Assembly: GCF_012062845.1 (NCBI RefSeq) | Contig: NZ_WWNB01000022.1 | Coordinates: 1-59,622, forward strand | Direction of reading: 5' to 3' | DNA: 59,622 nucleotides | From: Halomonas salinarum | Lineage (GTDB): Bacteria; Pseudomonadota; Gammaproteobacteria; Pseudomonadales; Halomonadaceae | Shown here: positions 32,193 through 41,362 of the stretch, piece after piece | Numbering within the stretch: the stretch's first letter is position 1 | Layout: every line of letters begins with the position of its first letter | Position numbers and translations under genes: made by a program | Notes under the pieces: model-generated | Database searches by the model: none | Told to the model about the DNA's origin: nothing | The model's input: the letters and a program-made list of their open reading frames with translations, nothing else

Positions 32193-34508
32193 CTATGTCT
32201 GCTGAATACGGTACTGCTCGACCCAGGCCGAAACCTCGGCCGCTGGAAGAGGTCGGGCGATCAGATAGCCTTGGAGGTAGTGGCAGCCGAAGCCTTGCAA
32301 CATGGCACGGCTTTCCTCGGTCTCGACGCCCTCGGCGACGACCTTGAGGCCAAGGTTCTTACCAAGCTCAATGGTCGAGCGCACGATGACCTCGTCATCA
32401 GGAGACGTATCCAGCCGCAGAATGAAGGACTTATCGATCTTGAGCTCCTGAACAGGCAGTCGCTTGAGCTGAGCCAGTGATGAATAGCCGGTACCGAAGT
32501 CGTCGATGGCCAGCGTCAATCCGGCCACGCGCAGTTCTTCCAGGTGCCGCGTGGCGAGTTCCGGGTCCTTGATGATCGCGCTTTCGGTGACTTCAAGCCC
32601 CAGCTGATCGGGTCCCAGATCATGTTGGACGAGACTCGTTTTAAGTCGGGTCGCCAGGGTCTCGTCCATGACATCGTCAGCAGACAGGTTGATGGCGACA
32701 CGCAGGTCCAGCCCCTTGGACTGCCACTCCTGCAGTTGGGCGCATACGGTGTCGATCATCCAGGCACTGAGCAGGCGGATATTGCCGGACCGTTCGGCCA
32801 GTGCGATGAACTCGTCGGGTGGAACGAAGCCGAGCGTGGGATGCTGCCAGCGCATCAGCGCCTCGAACTGGACGATGGCGCCGTTCTGGGCCATGACCTT
32901 GGGCTGATAGACCATTGTCAGTTGGTCCTGCTCGACCGCGTTATGCAGGTCGCGGATCAGCGTCAGCTGGCGAAGATGTCGCTCGTCCTGACCCACGATA
33001 TAGCGCTGATGGGCATGATGATGGCGGCGGGCAATATCCAGCGCCACATCAGAACGGCGAAGCAGCAGATGCGAGGTGTCGCCATCTTCAGGATAACGAA
33101 CCTCGCCAAACGACAACCGCACAATGATCGGTGAACCATCCAGGTCGATCGGTTCCGATAGCGTCTGCTGAATGGTGTCGAGCCAGTCGATGGGGCAGGC
33201 GGGGGCATTCAGGCGCATCATGAATTCGTCACCCCCCATGCGATAGACCTGAGCGGCCGGTGAGGGTAACTGCAGCAAGCGTTGTGAAAGCGTGATCAAC
33301 ACTTGATCGCCAAGGGCGTAGCCGAAGGTGTCATTGATGCGTCGGAAGTCAGCGATCGCCAGGCGCAGTAGGGTGAATTCGCGAGCCTCGGCAATATCGC
33401 GCTGCACATCGTGCTGTGCGGAGGTGCGATTGGGCAGATCAGTCAAGGGATCATGCCGAGATTGATGCAGCAGGATCTCCTCGCGCTGCGCGATATCCTC
33501 TTGCATGGTCAGCAGCGTATCCGCCAGCACACGCATTTCACCGCCTTGATGGATGTCTAGATCCGTAATGCGCTCACCCTGGCCGATGCGTCTGGCGGCT
33601 TTGGCGAGTCGGCGAAGCGGTCGGCTGATGCTTCTCGCACTCAAGGCTGCGACCAGGGCCGTCAGGGTTAGCGTAGCGGCGAACAGGATCAGCAGTTGCC
33701 ACTGAATATCACGATAAGGTGCCAGCAAGCTCTTGCGAGACGCCTGAATAAGGGCGAAGGCCTCATCTTCACTGGTGCGACGCAGCAAGCGAGCACGAGT
33801 CAAGTGGTCGGCATTGGCATCCAGGTCTTTGACATTGCCCATACTACCGAGGGTTGTCAGGAGTTGCGTGACTTCACCCGCTGGCAGGTCAGTACGAGAG
33901 GTGGCGACATAGCCGGCATTGGCTTGGTCCAGTGGGTGGCCAATGAAGGTGACAGGCAGCTGGGTGAGGTTGTCGATCTCTTGGGCAAGCTGGTCATCCA
34001 GGCGAAAGCCCATGCCTGCCCAGCCGATCAGGTTGGGAGCCCGCACCGGTAGCAGGACGAATTGATAGGGCACGCCGTCCTGAAGCACGACCTCGACGCT
34101 GCCCTGATTGTTCTGAGCTTCGCTCCATAACCCTTCGAACGGCAGTTGGCTGCCGGTTTCATGGTGGCTGCTGGCCAGCAGGCGTCCATTGGGGTCGGCA
34201 AGCAGCACCATATCCGCCTCGGCGCGGCTGCCATGGTTGATCAGCACCGATTCGAGTGTGGCGGTGTCCTGGGTCGCCACGGCGCTCTTGAAGCCAAAGT
34301 CATCGGTCAGGATATCGACAGTATCTCGCAGCCGCTGCCCGCGGGCATCAAGCACCTCGCGCAGTACACTCAGGCCGACATCCAGGTCACGCTCACCTGA
34401 GGCCATGATATCGGACCGGATCGCACTCAGGGTCGCCACGGCCGTGACTACCTGAGCGAGAATCACCACCGACAGCATGGTGATCAATAGTCGGGAACGA
34501 AAGCTCAT
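32193..34508 (-). CDS. Membrane GGDEF-EAL cyclic di-GMP enzyme
   Basis: 771 residues. Membrane helix 1 at about 8-28 and helix 2 at about 272-292 enclose a periplasmic Cache-like sensor of about 240 residues. A HAMP linker (about 292-345) leads to a GGDEF domain with an intact YRMGGDEFMMR active site but no RxxD inhibition site, and an EAL domain with FEALMRWQHP, then INLSADDVM, ESAIIKDPE, DDFGTGYSSL and AEGVETEE, all catalytic segments present. It may make or break cyclic di-GMP. Seven bases separate it from the cupredoxin-like gene upstream. Confidence 0.93.
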   Translation of the reverse strand: MSFRSRLLITMLSVVILAQVVTAVATLSAIRSDIMASGERDLDVGLSVLREVLDARGQRLRDTVDILTDDFGFKSAVATQDTATLESVLINHGSRAEADMVLLADPNGRLLASSHHETGSQLPFEGLWSEAQNNQGSVEVVLQDGVPYQFVLLPVRAPNLIGWAGMGFRLDDQLAQEIDNLTQLPVTFIGHPLDQANAGYVATSRTDLPAGEVTQLLTTLGSMGNVKDLDANADHLTRARLLRRTSEDEAFALIQASRKSLLAPYRDIQWQLLILFAATLTLTALVAALSARSISRPLRRLAKAARRIGQGERITDLDIHQGGEMRVLADTLLTMQEDIAQREEILLHQSRHDPLTDLPNRTSAQHDVQRDIAEAREFTLLRLAIADFRRINDTFGYALGDQVLITLSQRLLQLPSPAAQVYRMGGDEFMMRLNAPACPIDWLDTIQQTLSEPIDLDGSPIIVRLSFGEVRYPEDGDTSHLLLRRSDVALDIARRHHHAHQRYIVGQDERHLRQLTLIRDLHNAVEQDQLTMVYQPKVMAQNGAIVQFEALMRWQHPTLGFVPPDEFIALAERSGNIRLLSAWMIDTVCAQLQEWQSKGLDLRVAINLSADDVMDETLATRLKTSLVQHDLGPDQLGLEVTESAIIKDPELATRHLEELRVAGLTLAIDDFGTGYSSLAQLKRLPVQELKIDKSFILRLDTSPDDEVIVRSTIELGKNLGLKVVAEGVETEESRAMLQGFGCHYLQGYLIARPLPAAEVSAWVEQYRIQQT

Positions 34509-34515
34509 GCTTGCC

Positions 34516-35190
34516 TCACTCGGTCATGGCGCGATTGAAACGCTGCTGCAATGATGATGGTTGGGAGGCAGGTTCGGGAGGGACTGTCAGCGTCAGGGAA
34601 ACCGCTCGCTGATCGTCGGCGCTGATCGGGTCAGGGGCGTCCCACCATTGCTGATGGGATGCCTCCAGGCGAGTATGCCATACCCTCAAGCGGTGCTCGC
34701 CAGGCGGTAGTTGTTCAAGGTTCACCTTACCGTTCTGATCGGTGACTCCCCGGTACCCTGCGTTACTGATGACAATGAAGGCTTGCATGTCGTCGTGGAT
34801 ATTACACCCAATCACGGCCACGCCGGCTTTGTTGAAGTGGACGGGCGGCGGTGTTTCTTGCCGGTACAGGTTGAGATCGAAGACGCCGGTGGGCGAGAAG
34901 GAATAGACATGGTGACGGGAGGTATCGCGATTGGGAAAAGTGACGCGGGTGCCTACCGGTACGGCGCTGACATGTGGGTGGAAGGTCGCGTTGCGTTGAA
35001 ATACCTCGACCGATGAGGTGGCGTCTGGCTGCGCGCCGTCAGCGACGCTGACCTCGACGACCGCATCAGCCAGGGGCGCGCCGGTTGCCGCATTGGTGAC
35101 GGTAATGAGCGCGGCCTGGGCAACAAGACTGTTCAAGAGAGTAGAAGCCACTACTAGCGAACACAACAAAACATTAGCAAGGCGGGGCAC
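34516..35190 (-). CDS. Cupredoxin-like secreted protein (methylamine-utilisation type)
   Basis: 224 residues. A signal peptide (LLCSLVVASTLLNSLVAQA) precedes a beta-rich domain with a carboxypeptidase-regulatory-like start (AATGAPLADAVVEVS). The central part has TVTFPNRDTSRHHVYSF-like sequence (VTFPNRDTSRHHVYSFS) and VIGCNIHDDMQAFIVIS, the His...Cys...His/Met pattern of a blue-copper site (HHVY, GCNIHDDM). It fits periplasmic plastocyanin/azurin-like proteins often annotated 'methylamine utilisation'. The start is GTG 35190 with AAGGA upstream; it heads the four-gene transcript ending with the globin. Confidence 0.87.
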   Translation of the reverse strand: MPRLANVLLCSLVVASTLLNSLVAQAALITVTNAATGAPLADAVVEVSVADGAQPDATSSVEVFQRNATFHPHVSAVPVGTRVTFPNRDTSRHHVYSFSPTGVFDLNLYRQETPPPVHFNKAGVAVIGCNIHDDMQAFIVISNAGYRGVTDQNGKVNLEQLPPGEHRLRVWHTRLEASHQQWWDAPDPISADDQRAVSLTLTVPPEPASQPSSLQQRFNRAMTE

Positions 35191-35326
35191 TAGAGATCCT
35201 TATTTCGCGGGTTTCACGCGGGCAGCCAGAACATTGCATTACATGAACCATCGGCAATGAGCGGATCAGCGCGAGTGGCAACGTTTAGTAGCGCTATTGC
35301 ACTAATACTGAGAACCATGGGGCATA

Positions 35327-35900
35327 TCAAGGGGCTATCCACCAACGCTGTCGCCAGGTGCGCATGACCCGCTCGGGATACCACGTCTCGCCACGACTGC
35401 CATTGTAGCGGGCGAGAGCTCGGATCAGGTCGCCACCCTCTACCGCCAGGTAGTGAGCAAGAATGGTACACCCGTAGCGGAGGTTGAGAAGGGGATCAAA
35501 TAAATCATCATCGGGTCGACCAAGGGCCTCGACCCAGAAAGGCATCACCTGCATCAGGCCTTGAGCGCCGGCGCTGGAGACGGCATTGGCCTGAAAGGCG
35601 CTTTCGACCTGGATGACAGCCATCACGATGCCAGGGGCAAGCCCTGCCAGTCGTGCCTCCTGCTGGATGGTGTCCAGCAGCAGGGCGCGACGTTCGGGGT
35701 CTTCTACGAAGCGGGATAGTGGTGCTGCCATGGCAGATCGCCACTGGCGATCTGCCCAGAAATCGATGGCAGCTCTTGGCGTATCGAGCACGCCTTCAAG
35801 GGTTTGGTGAAGGGGGGCTGAATAGCCCGAACCAGGCGAGGTTCGGGCCATGGCGTCAGTGGGTAGCAGCATCGCGCCAACGAGCATGATGCTCAGCATC
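35327..35900 (-). CDS. Lytic transglycosylase (SLT domain)
   Basis: About 191 residues. A signal peptide (MLVGAMLLPTDAMA) is followed by about 45 residues and a goose-type lysozyme/SLT domain: IVMAVIQVESAF (catalytic Glu), NAVSSAGAQGLMQVMPFW, then NLRYGCTILAHYLAV and ALARYNGSRGETWYPERV. It cleaves peptidoglycan glycan to 1,6-anhydro ends. I take ATG 35900 because a longer frame overlaps proS and delays the signal peptide. It follows proS on the same strand by 33 bases, a likely shared transcript. Compared with MltE/EmtA-type enzymes it is of similar size. Confidence 0.88.
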
Positions 35901-35933
35901 ACTGCCCGTCGCCTGATGCGTTGACGGTGAGGC

Positions 35934-37652
35934 TTAGCCGATGCGGGCACGCAGGAAATCGATAATGGTGTCGGCAGGTACCATGGTGGCCTCGTCATCG
36001 CGGCGTCCCTTGTATTCAAGCTCGCCCTTGTCGAGGCTGCGATCACCGATCACCAGGCGATGCGGAATGCCGATCAACTCCTGGTCGGCGAACTTGACCC
36101 CCGGGCGGATATCCCGGTCGTCGAGCAGCACGTCGATGCCTTGAGCCTTGAGCTCATGGTATAGGCGTTCGGCCGTTTCGCGAACGCGCTCGGACTTGTG
36201 CGCGTTCATCGGCACCATGGCGACCTCGAAGGGCGCCAGAGCATCCGGCCAGATGATGCCGGCATCGTCATGGTTCTGTTCGATAGCCGCGGCTACCACG
36301 CGCGTCACGCCGATACCGTAACAGCCCATCCAGGGGTTTACGGCGCGGCCATCGTCGCCCAGCACGGTGGCATTCATGGCCTCGGAGTACTTGGTACCCA
36401 GCTGGAACACATGACCGACTTCAATGCCACGCTTGATGGCCAATTCTCCCTGACCGTCCGGCGAGGGGTCGCCATCGACCACGTTGCGGATGTCGGCAAC
36501 CTTGGGTAGCGCCAGGTCGCGTTCCCAGTTGATGCCGAAGTAGTGCTTGTCGTCGATGTTGGCGCCGGCGCCGAAGTCGCTCATCAGTGCCACGCTGCGA
36601 TCAATGATCACCGGCATATCGAGATTGAGCGGGCCGAGCGAACCGGGGCCTGCACCGGCAACGGCGCGGATCTCATCTTCTGTCGCCATGGTAAGCGGTG
36701 TCTTGACCTCGGCCAGGTTCTCGGCCTTTACCTCGTTGAGCTCGTGATCGCCCCGTACCAGCAAGGCGATCAGGCCACCGGCTTCGGCCTGAACCATCAG
36801 TGTCTTGATGGTCTTCTCGATGGCAAGCCCATGTTTCTGGACCAGGGCCGCAATGGTCTTGGTCTCCGGAGTGTCCACCAAGCGTAGTTCTTCACTCGGC
36901 GCGGGCGCTTTGGCCTCGCTGCCAAGCGGCGCTGCCAGGGCCTCGGCCTTCTCGATGTTGGCCGCATAATCCGAGCCGGTGGAGAAGACGATGTCGTCTT
37001 CGCCGGAGTCGGCCAGCACGTGGAACTCGTGAGAGCCGGTACCACCAATGGAGCCGTTGTCGGCGATGACCGGACGGAAATCCAGCCCCAGGCGGGTAAA
37101 GATACGCACATAGGCGTCATACATTGCCTGGTAGGTCTCCTTGAGGGAGTCCTCATCGATATGGAAGGAGTACGCATCCTTCATGATGAACTCCCGCGAG
37201 CGCATCACACCGAAGCGCGGGCGGATCTCATCGCGAAACTTGGTCTGGATCTGGTAGAAGTTGGCCGGCAGCTGCTTGTAGCTTGCGATTTCCTTGCGTA
37301 CCAGATCGGTAATCACTTCCTCATGGGTCGGCCCCACGCAGTAATCACGTTCGTGGCGATCCTTGATGCGCAGCAGTTCCGGGCCGTACTGATCCCAGCG
37401 TCCGGACTCCTGCCAGAGTTCAGCGGGCTGTACCGCCGGCATCAGCACTTCCTGGGCAGCGGAACGATCCATCTCTTCGCGGACCACTCGTTCGACCTTG
37501 CGCAGCGTGCGCAGGCCGATCGGCAGCCAGGTGTAGAGTCCCGAGGTCAGGCGGCGAATCATGCCCGCGCGCAGCATCAACTGATGGCTGATGACATCAG
37601 CGTCGGCGGGTGTTTCCTTGAGCGTGGAGAGCAACAGTTGGCTGGCGCGCAT
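35934..37652 (-). CDS. proS: Prolyl-tRNA synthetase
   Basis: 572 residues, the E. coli ProS length. Class II motifs: [17 protein letters not shown] then [19 protein letters not shown] (motif 1), [20 protein letters not shown] (motif 2) and [14 protein letters not shown] (motif 3). The INS editing domain lies between motifs 2 and 3 (about residues 225-405). An anticodon-binding domain ([19 protein letters not shown]) closes the protein. ATG 37652 ([15 protein letters not shown]) is the standard bacterial start; a further upstream start at 37691 is less likely. Confidence 0.97.
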   Translation of the reverse strand: MRASQLLLSTLKETPADADVISHQLMLRAGMIRRLTSGLYTWLPIGLRTLRKVERVVREEMDRSAAQEVLMPAVQPAELWQESGRWDQYGPELLRIKDRHERDYCVGPTHEEVITDLVRKEIASYKQLPANFYQIQTKFRDEIRPRFGVMRSREFIMKDAYSFHIDEDSLKETYQAMYDAYVRIFTRLGLDFRPVIADNGSIGGTGSHEFHVLADSGEDDIVFSTGSDYAANIEKAEALAAPLGSEAKAPAPSEELRLVDTPETKTIAALVQKHGLAIEKTIKTLMVQAEAGGLIALLVRGDHELNEVKAENLAEVKTPLTMATEDEIRAVAGAGPGSLGPLNLDMPVIIDRSVALMSDFGAGANIDDKHYFGINWERDLALPKVADIRNVVDGDPSPDGQGELAIKRGIEVGHVFQLGTKYSEAMNATVLGDDGRAVNPWMGCYGIGVTRVVAAAIEQNHDDAGIIWPDALAPFEVAMVPMNAHKSERVRETAERLYHELKAQGIDVLLDDRDIRPGVKFADQELIGIPHRLVIGDRSLDKGELEYKGRRDDEATMVPADTIIDFLRARIG

Positions 37653-37726
37653 GGGTCCGGCGTATCCTTCGAGTCTTGAACGTCTGGGCACCGGCCGGCT
37701 TCGAGCCGGCGGGCAGGTATAGCCGC

Positions 37727-37755
37727 ATTGTACGGTGAAGCCCGGGTGGCGGCAA
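37727..37755 (-). promoter_or_regulatory. Candidate promoter of proS
   Basis: On the minus strand TTGCCG (37755-37750), a 17-base spacer and TACAAT (37732-37727), 75 bases before ATG 37652. A GCCGGC-TTCGA-GCCGGC hairpin at about 37694-37711 follows in the leader. The -35 matches at 4 of 6 positions. Confidence 0.5.
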
Positions 37756-37775
37756 AAGGCAGTCGCCCTTGTCGC

Positions 37776-38684
37776 TCAGCCTAGCGTGACGGTTTCAATA
37801 GCGGCGGCGGGTGGGCAGGACTGCAGGGCCCAGTCAGCATGGTTATTGACCTGGCCGGATTCGCGCAGGGCGTTGATGCGTGCAATATCAAGCCGAGCGA
37901 ACTGCCAGCCTGGCGTGGCGTCTTTGGCCTTTGTCAGCACGCCATCGGCGGGGAATCCATGATCACAAGGCGTATAGATAGCGGCGCGCCCGATATTGAT
38001 GTCCACGGCGGGTGACCATAGGGCCTCGCCTATGGTCGGGGCATGCAATACCGCGACCTGCTGTTCGATGGCACGTGCCTGGGAGGAAAGCTGAACCCGG
38101 TGATACCCAGCCTGAGTGTCGGTGCAGCTGGGCACCAGCAGCAACTCGGCACCGGCCTCGACCAGTCTGCGGGCGAGTAGCGGGAACTCGCTGTCATAAC
38201 AAATCAGTACCCCCAGACGTCCGACTGGTGTGTCGAACACCTTGAGTCCTTCTCCCGGCGACACGCCCCACTGGTCATTCTCGAACCGGGTCATGATCAT
38301 CTTGTCCTGATAGCTCATGGTACCGTCAGGACCGATCAGCCAGGCACGATTGACGAATCGCCCATCGTCGCACTGCCAGGGCATGGAAGGCGCAAGCAGG
38401 GTCACAGCGTGACTCTGTGCCAGCCCCTGCCACGTACTCAGTGCCGCCTCACGCAGGGGCTGCAGGCCATGCAGCTGGCTATCCAGGTCATCTCGCATCG
38501 CTTCGGGTAGCAGCGAGGTCAGTTCCATGCCGCCATATTCGGGAAACACCATCAGCTGAGCTCCACGGCTCGCCGCGTCATGTACCCAGCGCCCAGCCTT
38601 GGCGCGGAATTCGGCCAGGTCGTGAAAGGCATCGATGGGATACTGAGCACTGGCGACGTTTACCGTGGCGGAACCCGGGCTCAT
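37776..38684 (-). CDS. Carbon-nitrogen hydrolase (nitrilase superfamily)
   Basis: 302 residues. The catalytic Glu-Lys-Cys set is intact: FPEYGGMEL, YQDKMIMTRFEN and VLICYDSEFPLLARRLVEAG, then ELLLVPSCTDTQAGYHRV. The family cleaves C-N bonds of amides and nitriles; substrate unknown. ATG 38684 overlaps the stop of the GNAT gene by four bases. Many genomes carry one protein fusing GNAT and nitrilase domains, so this pair looks like the split form, which suggests they act on the same substrate. Confidence 0.88.
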   Translation of the reverse strand: MSPGSATVNVASAQYPIDAFHDLAEFRAKAGRWVHDAASRGAQLMVFPEYGGMELTSLLPEAMRDDLDSQLHGLQPLREAALSTWQGLAQSHAVTLLAPSMPWQCDDGRFVNRAWLIGPDGTMSYQDKMIMTRFENDQWGVSPGEGLKVFDTPVGRLGVLICYDSEFPLLARRLVEAGAELLLVPSCTDTQAGYHRVQLSSQARAIEQQVAVLHAPTIGEALWSPAVDINIGRAAIYTPCDHGFPADGVLTKAKDATPGWQFARLDIARINALRESGQVNNHADWALQSCPPAAAIETVTLG

Positions 38685-39277
38685 GCCGCTAGTTCCTTCA
38701 CCCAGAACACCAGGGTCTTGTGCGTTTCCTCGGCCTCGTCGATGTCTTTCCAGGCGAAGGTGGTGGAAAGCGAGGGTATCCGCTGGTAGCCGCGGCCCTG
38801 CCAGAACTCATGCAGCGGGCGATAGTCGGCGGGCTGAAGCGGGTGGTTGGCCTCGCGTTCGACAGCGCAGAAGGCGACCGTGGTGAATCCCTGACGCAAG
38901 GCGTGGTCTTCGCGAGCCTCCATGAAGGCCTTGCCGATCCCGAGCCCGCGGTAGTCGGCAAGCAGCACCGATTCGCCATAGTAGAAGATGCTGTCGAGTG
39001 GGTAGTCAGCCTCAATGAAGGGCGCGCGGAACTCATCCATTTCGGCAGAAAGAGGCATGGCGGTGGCAGCACCGACGAGTGTTTCACCGTCGAAGGCCAG
39101 CACGAACAGACTCTGAGGGCACTCGGCATAGCGCGACAGGTACTCGGCTTCGTACTCGAAGTCGCCATCATAAAGATACGGGAAGTCACGGAAGACCCGT
39201 ATGCGCAGCCGGGCCAAATCTTCAAGGTAGGGCGAGATGCTCTGCCCCTGGCAAGTAGTCAGGGTGATATCGTTCAT
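38681..39277 (-). CDS. GNAT family N-acetyltransferase
   Basis: 198 residues with a GNAT fold: IRVFRDFPYLYDGDFEYEAEYL at the N-terminus, FVLAFDGETLVGAATAMPL, then the acetyl-CoA loop LADYRGLGIGKAFMEAREDHA and the closing FWQGRGYQRIPSL. It transfers an acetyl group to an amine. MNDITLTTCQ at 39277 is the chosen start; a longer frame to 39556 runs into the amidase gene region and looks unlike a protein. Overlap with the nitrilase gene indicates coupled translation. Confidence 0.88.
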   Translation of the reverse strand: MNDITLTTCQGQSISPYLEDLARLRIRVFRDFPYLYDGDFEYEAEYLSRYAECPQSLFVLAFDGETLVGAATAMPLSAEMDEFRAPFIEADYPLDSIFYYGESVLLADYRGLGIGKAFMEAREDHALRQGFTTVAFCAVEREANHPLQPADYRPLHEFWQGRGYQRIPSLSTTFAWKDIDEAEETHKTLVFWVKELAA

Positions 39278-39329
39278 GGAAGAAGTCGTCTCGTCGGCCG
39301 ATGAGGATGATGCGACCCTAGCAGGCGCG

Positions 39330-40241
39330 TCACGGTTCGCCAAACGCAGTGTTGCATTTGGGTGGCGAAGTGATGATGTTTTTAGACGATAACAAGGGCA
39401 AGCGCTCGGGGCGATATTCCTCAAGCAGGGCCCACAGACGGGCCGCAGTTTCAGTGTCCGGCAAGCCCCGATAGTGGGAAGGGCGATAGCGCATCTGAAA
39501 AGCGCGAAGTGCGCCCCGAGTGGCCTCATCGATGATGCCGTTCGTTGTGATGGCAAACCCCCAGGCGGTGAGTGCTCTTTTCAGATGAGCTCTCGAGGGT
39601 GGGGAGGTCTCGAATCGCTGGCGATAGCAGGCCACGCGATCGACGTCCGGCCACGGACCGATACCTGCCTGGTGAAGCCGCTGCCAGGGAAAGGCTGGTC
39701 CTGGGTCGATCTTGCGGGTCGGAGCGATTTCGGCATGACTGACCACGGCGGTAGGGGTGATGCCGTGGCGGGATACGATGTCCTTGGCCAGGGCGATCAA
39801 GGTGGTGATCTGATCGTTGTGAAAGGGCGCCCACCCGAGAGGTTCGCCAGCCTCAAGGTCGGCAAAGCGGCCATTCGGGCCCGTATTGACGATTTCGATA
39901 CCAATGGAGGTGTCATTGATATTCTCTCGTCCGTTCCAACTGCTGGCGCCCGCATGCCAGGCGCGTCGTGTCTCACTGACGAGCTGATAGACCGGCGCTA
40001 GGCCGCCGCCCTCTGGTTGGGGAATCAGGTAATGGCTGCTGACCCTTGGTCCGGTTAAGGCCCTGAGCGATTCGGCCTCACCGGCATCGGTGTAATGAAT
40101 AACCAGATGACGCACGCGGCTTGAATGGGATGTCGCGGTGTGGCGATGATCGACGCTATAGCCGTCTCGCCGCTCCAATGCTTGACCCGCGCAGCCGCCA
40201 AGACTCAGCGCTAGTATCAGGATGACAACGAGTCTGCCCAT
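39330..40241 (-). CDS. N-acetylmuramoyl-L-alanine amidase, AmiD-like lipoprotein
   Basis: 303 residues. Lipobox LSLGGC (Cys at about 17) anchors it in the outer membrane. The Amidase_2 domain has RHLVIHYTDAGEAESLRAL (zinc His), VSSHYLIPQP, RAWHAGASSWNG, NDTSIGIEIVN and VVSHAEIAPTRKIDPGPAFP, all features of the zinc amidases that remove peptides from anhydro-muropeptides. A C-terminal helical peptidoglycan-binding-like segment (about 215-280, FAITTNGIIDEATRGALRAF) follows. It matches AmiD in plan and size (276 in E. coli). Confidence 0.9.
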   Translation of the reverse strand: MGRLVVILILALSLGGCAGQALERRDGYSVDHRHTATSHSSRVRHLVIHYTDAGEAESLRALTGPRVSSHYLIPQPEGGGLAPVYQLVSETRRAWHAGASSWNGRENINDTSIGIEIVNTGPNGRFADLEAGEPLGWAPFHNDQITTLIALAKDIVSRHGITPTAVVSHAEIAPTRKIDPGPAFPWQRLHQAGIGPWPDVDRVACYRQRFETSPPSRAHLKRALTAWGFAITTNGIIDEATRGALRAFQMRYRPSHYRGLPDTETAARLWALLEEYRPERLPLLSSKNIITSPPKCNTAFGEP

Positions 40242-40435
40242 GAGGAATTGGCCCAGCTCAGCGGAGGGAAGTATTGCCTGCGATTATGAGATGGCCTCAG
40301 CAGGCTCAGCGTCTTTCGTCACGACTGCACGCGAGGAAGGCCAGCAGGGTGGCAATCGATGCTGCGCCATCATGATAGTCTGCAGTGAAGTGGACAAGAC
40401 GAGCACTGCGGCAACGTTTATCCCGAGATGTGTGG

Positions 40436-41218
40436 TCAGGCGATTGCATTGTTCTTAAGCGTATCGGTCCGGCTCACGGCACGGCTGAGGACTCGGTTAC
40501 GGCCCGCTTCCTTGCAGGCGTAAAGGCCGGCATCGGCGGTGGCAATGATGTCGTCGAGGCTGACCGGTACACCCGAAGGCGTGATCGCGACGCCGATGCT
40601 GACGGTAACCACATCGGCGGTGTCCGAGGCCTGGTGCTCAATACCTACCGCCTGCAGCATTCCGCGCATGGCCTCGGCGAGGCGCATGGCCTCATCTTCG
40701 CCGGTATCGAGCAGTACCACCAGAAACTCCTCACCGCCCAGGCGTACCACGATATCGGTGTCGCGCCGGAAGGTATCCCGCAGCACGTTAGCAATTTCGA
40801 CCAGACAGTCGTCGCCTGCCTGGTGACCGTAAAGATCGTTGTAATCCTTGAAGTGATCAACGTCGATCATCATCGCCGAAACGGCATGCATCCAGCGGCG
40901 GCTGAGAGGTAGGGCAATGTCGAGGCGCTGTTCGAGTAGGCGCCGATTGCCAAGGCCGGTGAGCGGGTCCTTGATCGCCTGCTCCTGTAGCTGTCGGTTG
41001 GTGTCGTGGAGAAGGTCGATTCGCTCGGCCAGGCGCTCCGTCAGTCTTCCCTTGATGATCGGGCTATTCGCCGTGCGCTCACCGTAAATCGGGGTAGCGA
41101 CGTCATCCAGGTCTGCGATCAGTTGCTTGAGTGGACGACGATAGCATCGCTCAACCCACCACCAAGTGGTGACCGAAAAGAGACCGGCCACCAAGGGCAG
41201 GAATAGCAGGGTAGGCAT
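40436..41218 (-). CDS. Diguanylate cyclase (GGDEF)
   Basis: 260 residues. One membrane helix (about 3-21), a short coiled linker (about 60-90) and a GGDEF domain: DPLTGLGNRRLLEQRLD, MMIDVDHFKDYNDLYGHQAG (metal Asp), and VRLGGEEFLVVLL. RDTD five residues before GGEEF is an RxxD inhibition site, so the product cyclic di-GMP likely feeds back. No periplasmic sensor is visible. Transcribed alone. Confidence 0.92.
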   Translation of the reverse strand: MPTLLFLPLVAGLFSVTTWWWVERCYRRPLKQLIADLDDVATPIYGERTANSPIIKGRLTERLAERIDLLHDTNRQLQEQAIKDPLTGLGNRRLLEQRLDIALPLSRRWMHAVSAMMIDVDHFKDYNDLYGHQAGDDCLVEIANVLRDTFRRDTDIVVRLGGEEFLVVLLDTGEDEAMRLAEAMRGMLQAVGIEHQASDTADVVTVSIGVAITPSGVPVSLDDIIATADAGLYACKEAGRNRVLSRAVSRTDTLKNNAIA

Positions 41219-41362
41219 GAGTGTCGGCTTGTCCTTGATCGGAAATGGGGACGATGTCGATGAGGGGGAAGCCCCGACATGAATAAATGATCGGCATCGA
41301 TACTCATACCTTTAGTCATGCTTTCGCATAAGGTGCGGCGGTTTTGATGAATGAGGGGCAGG

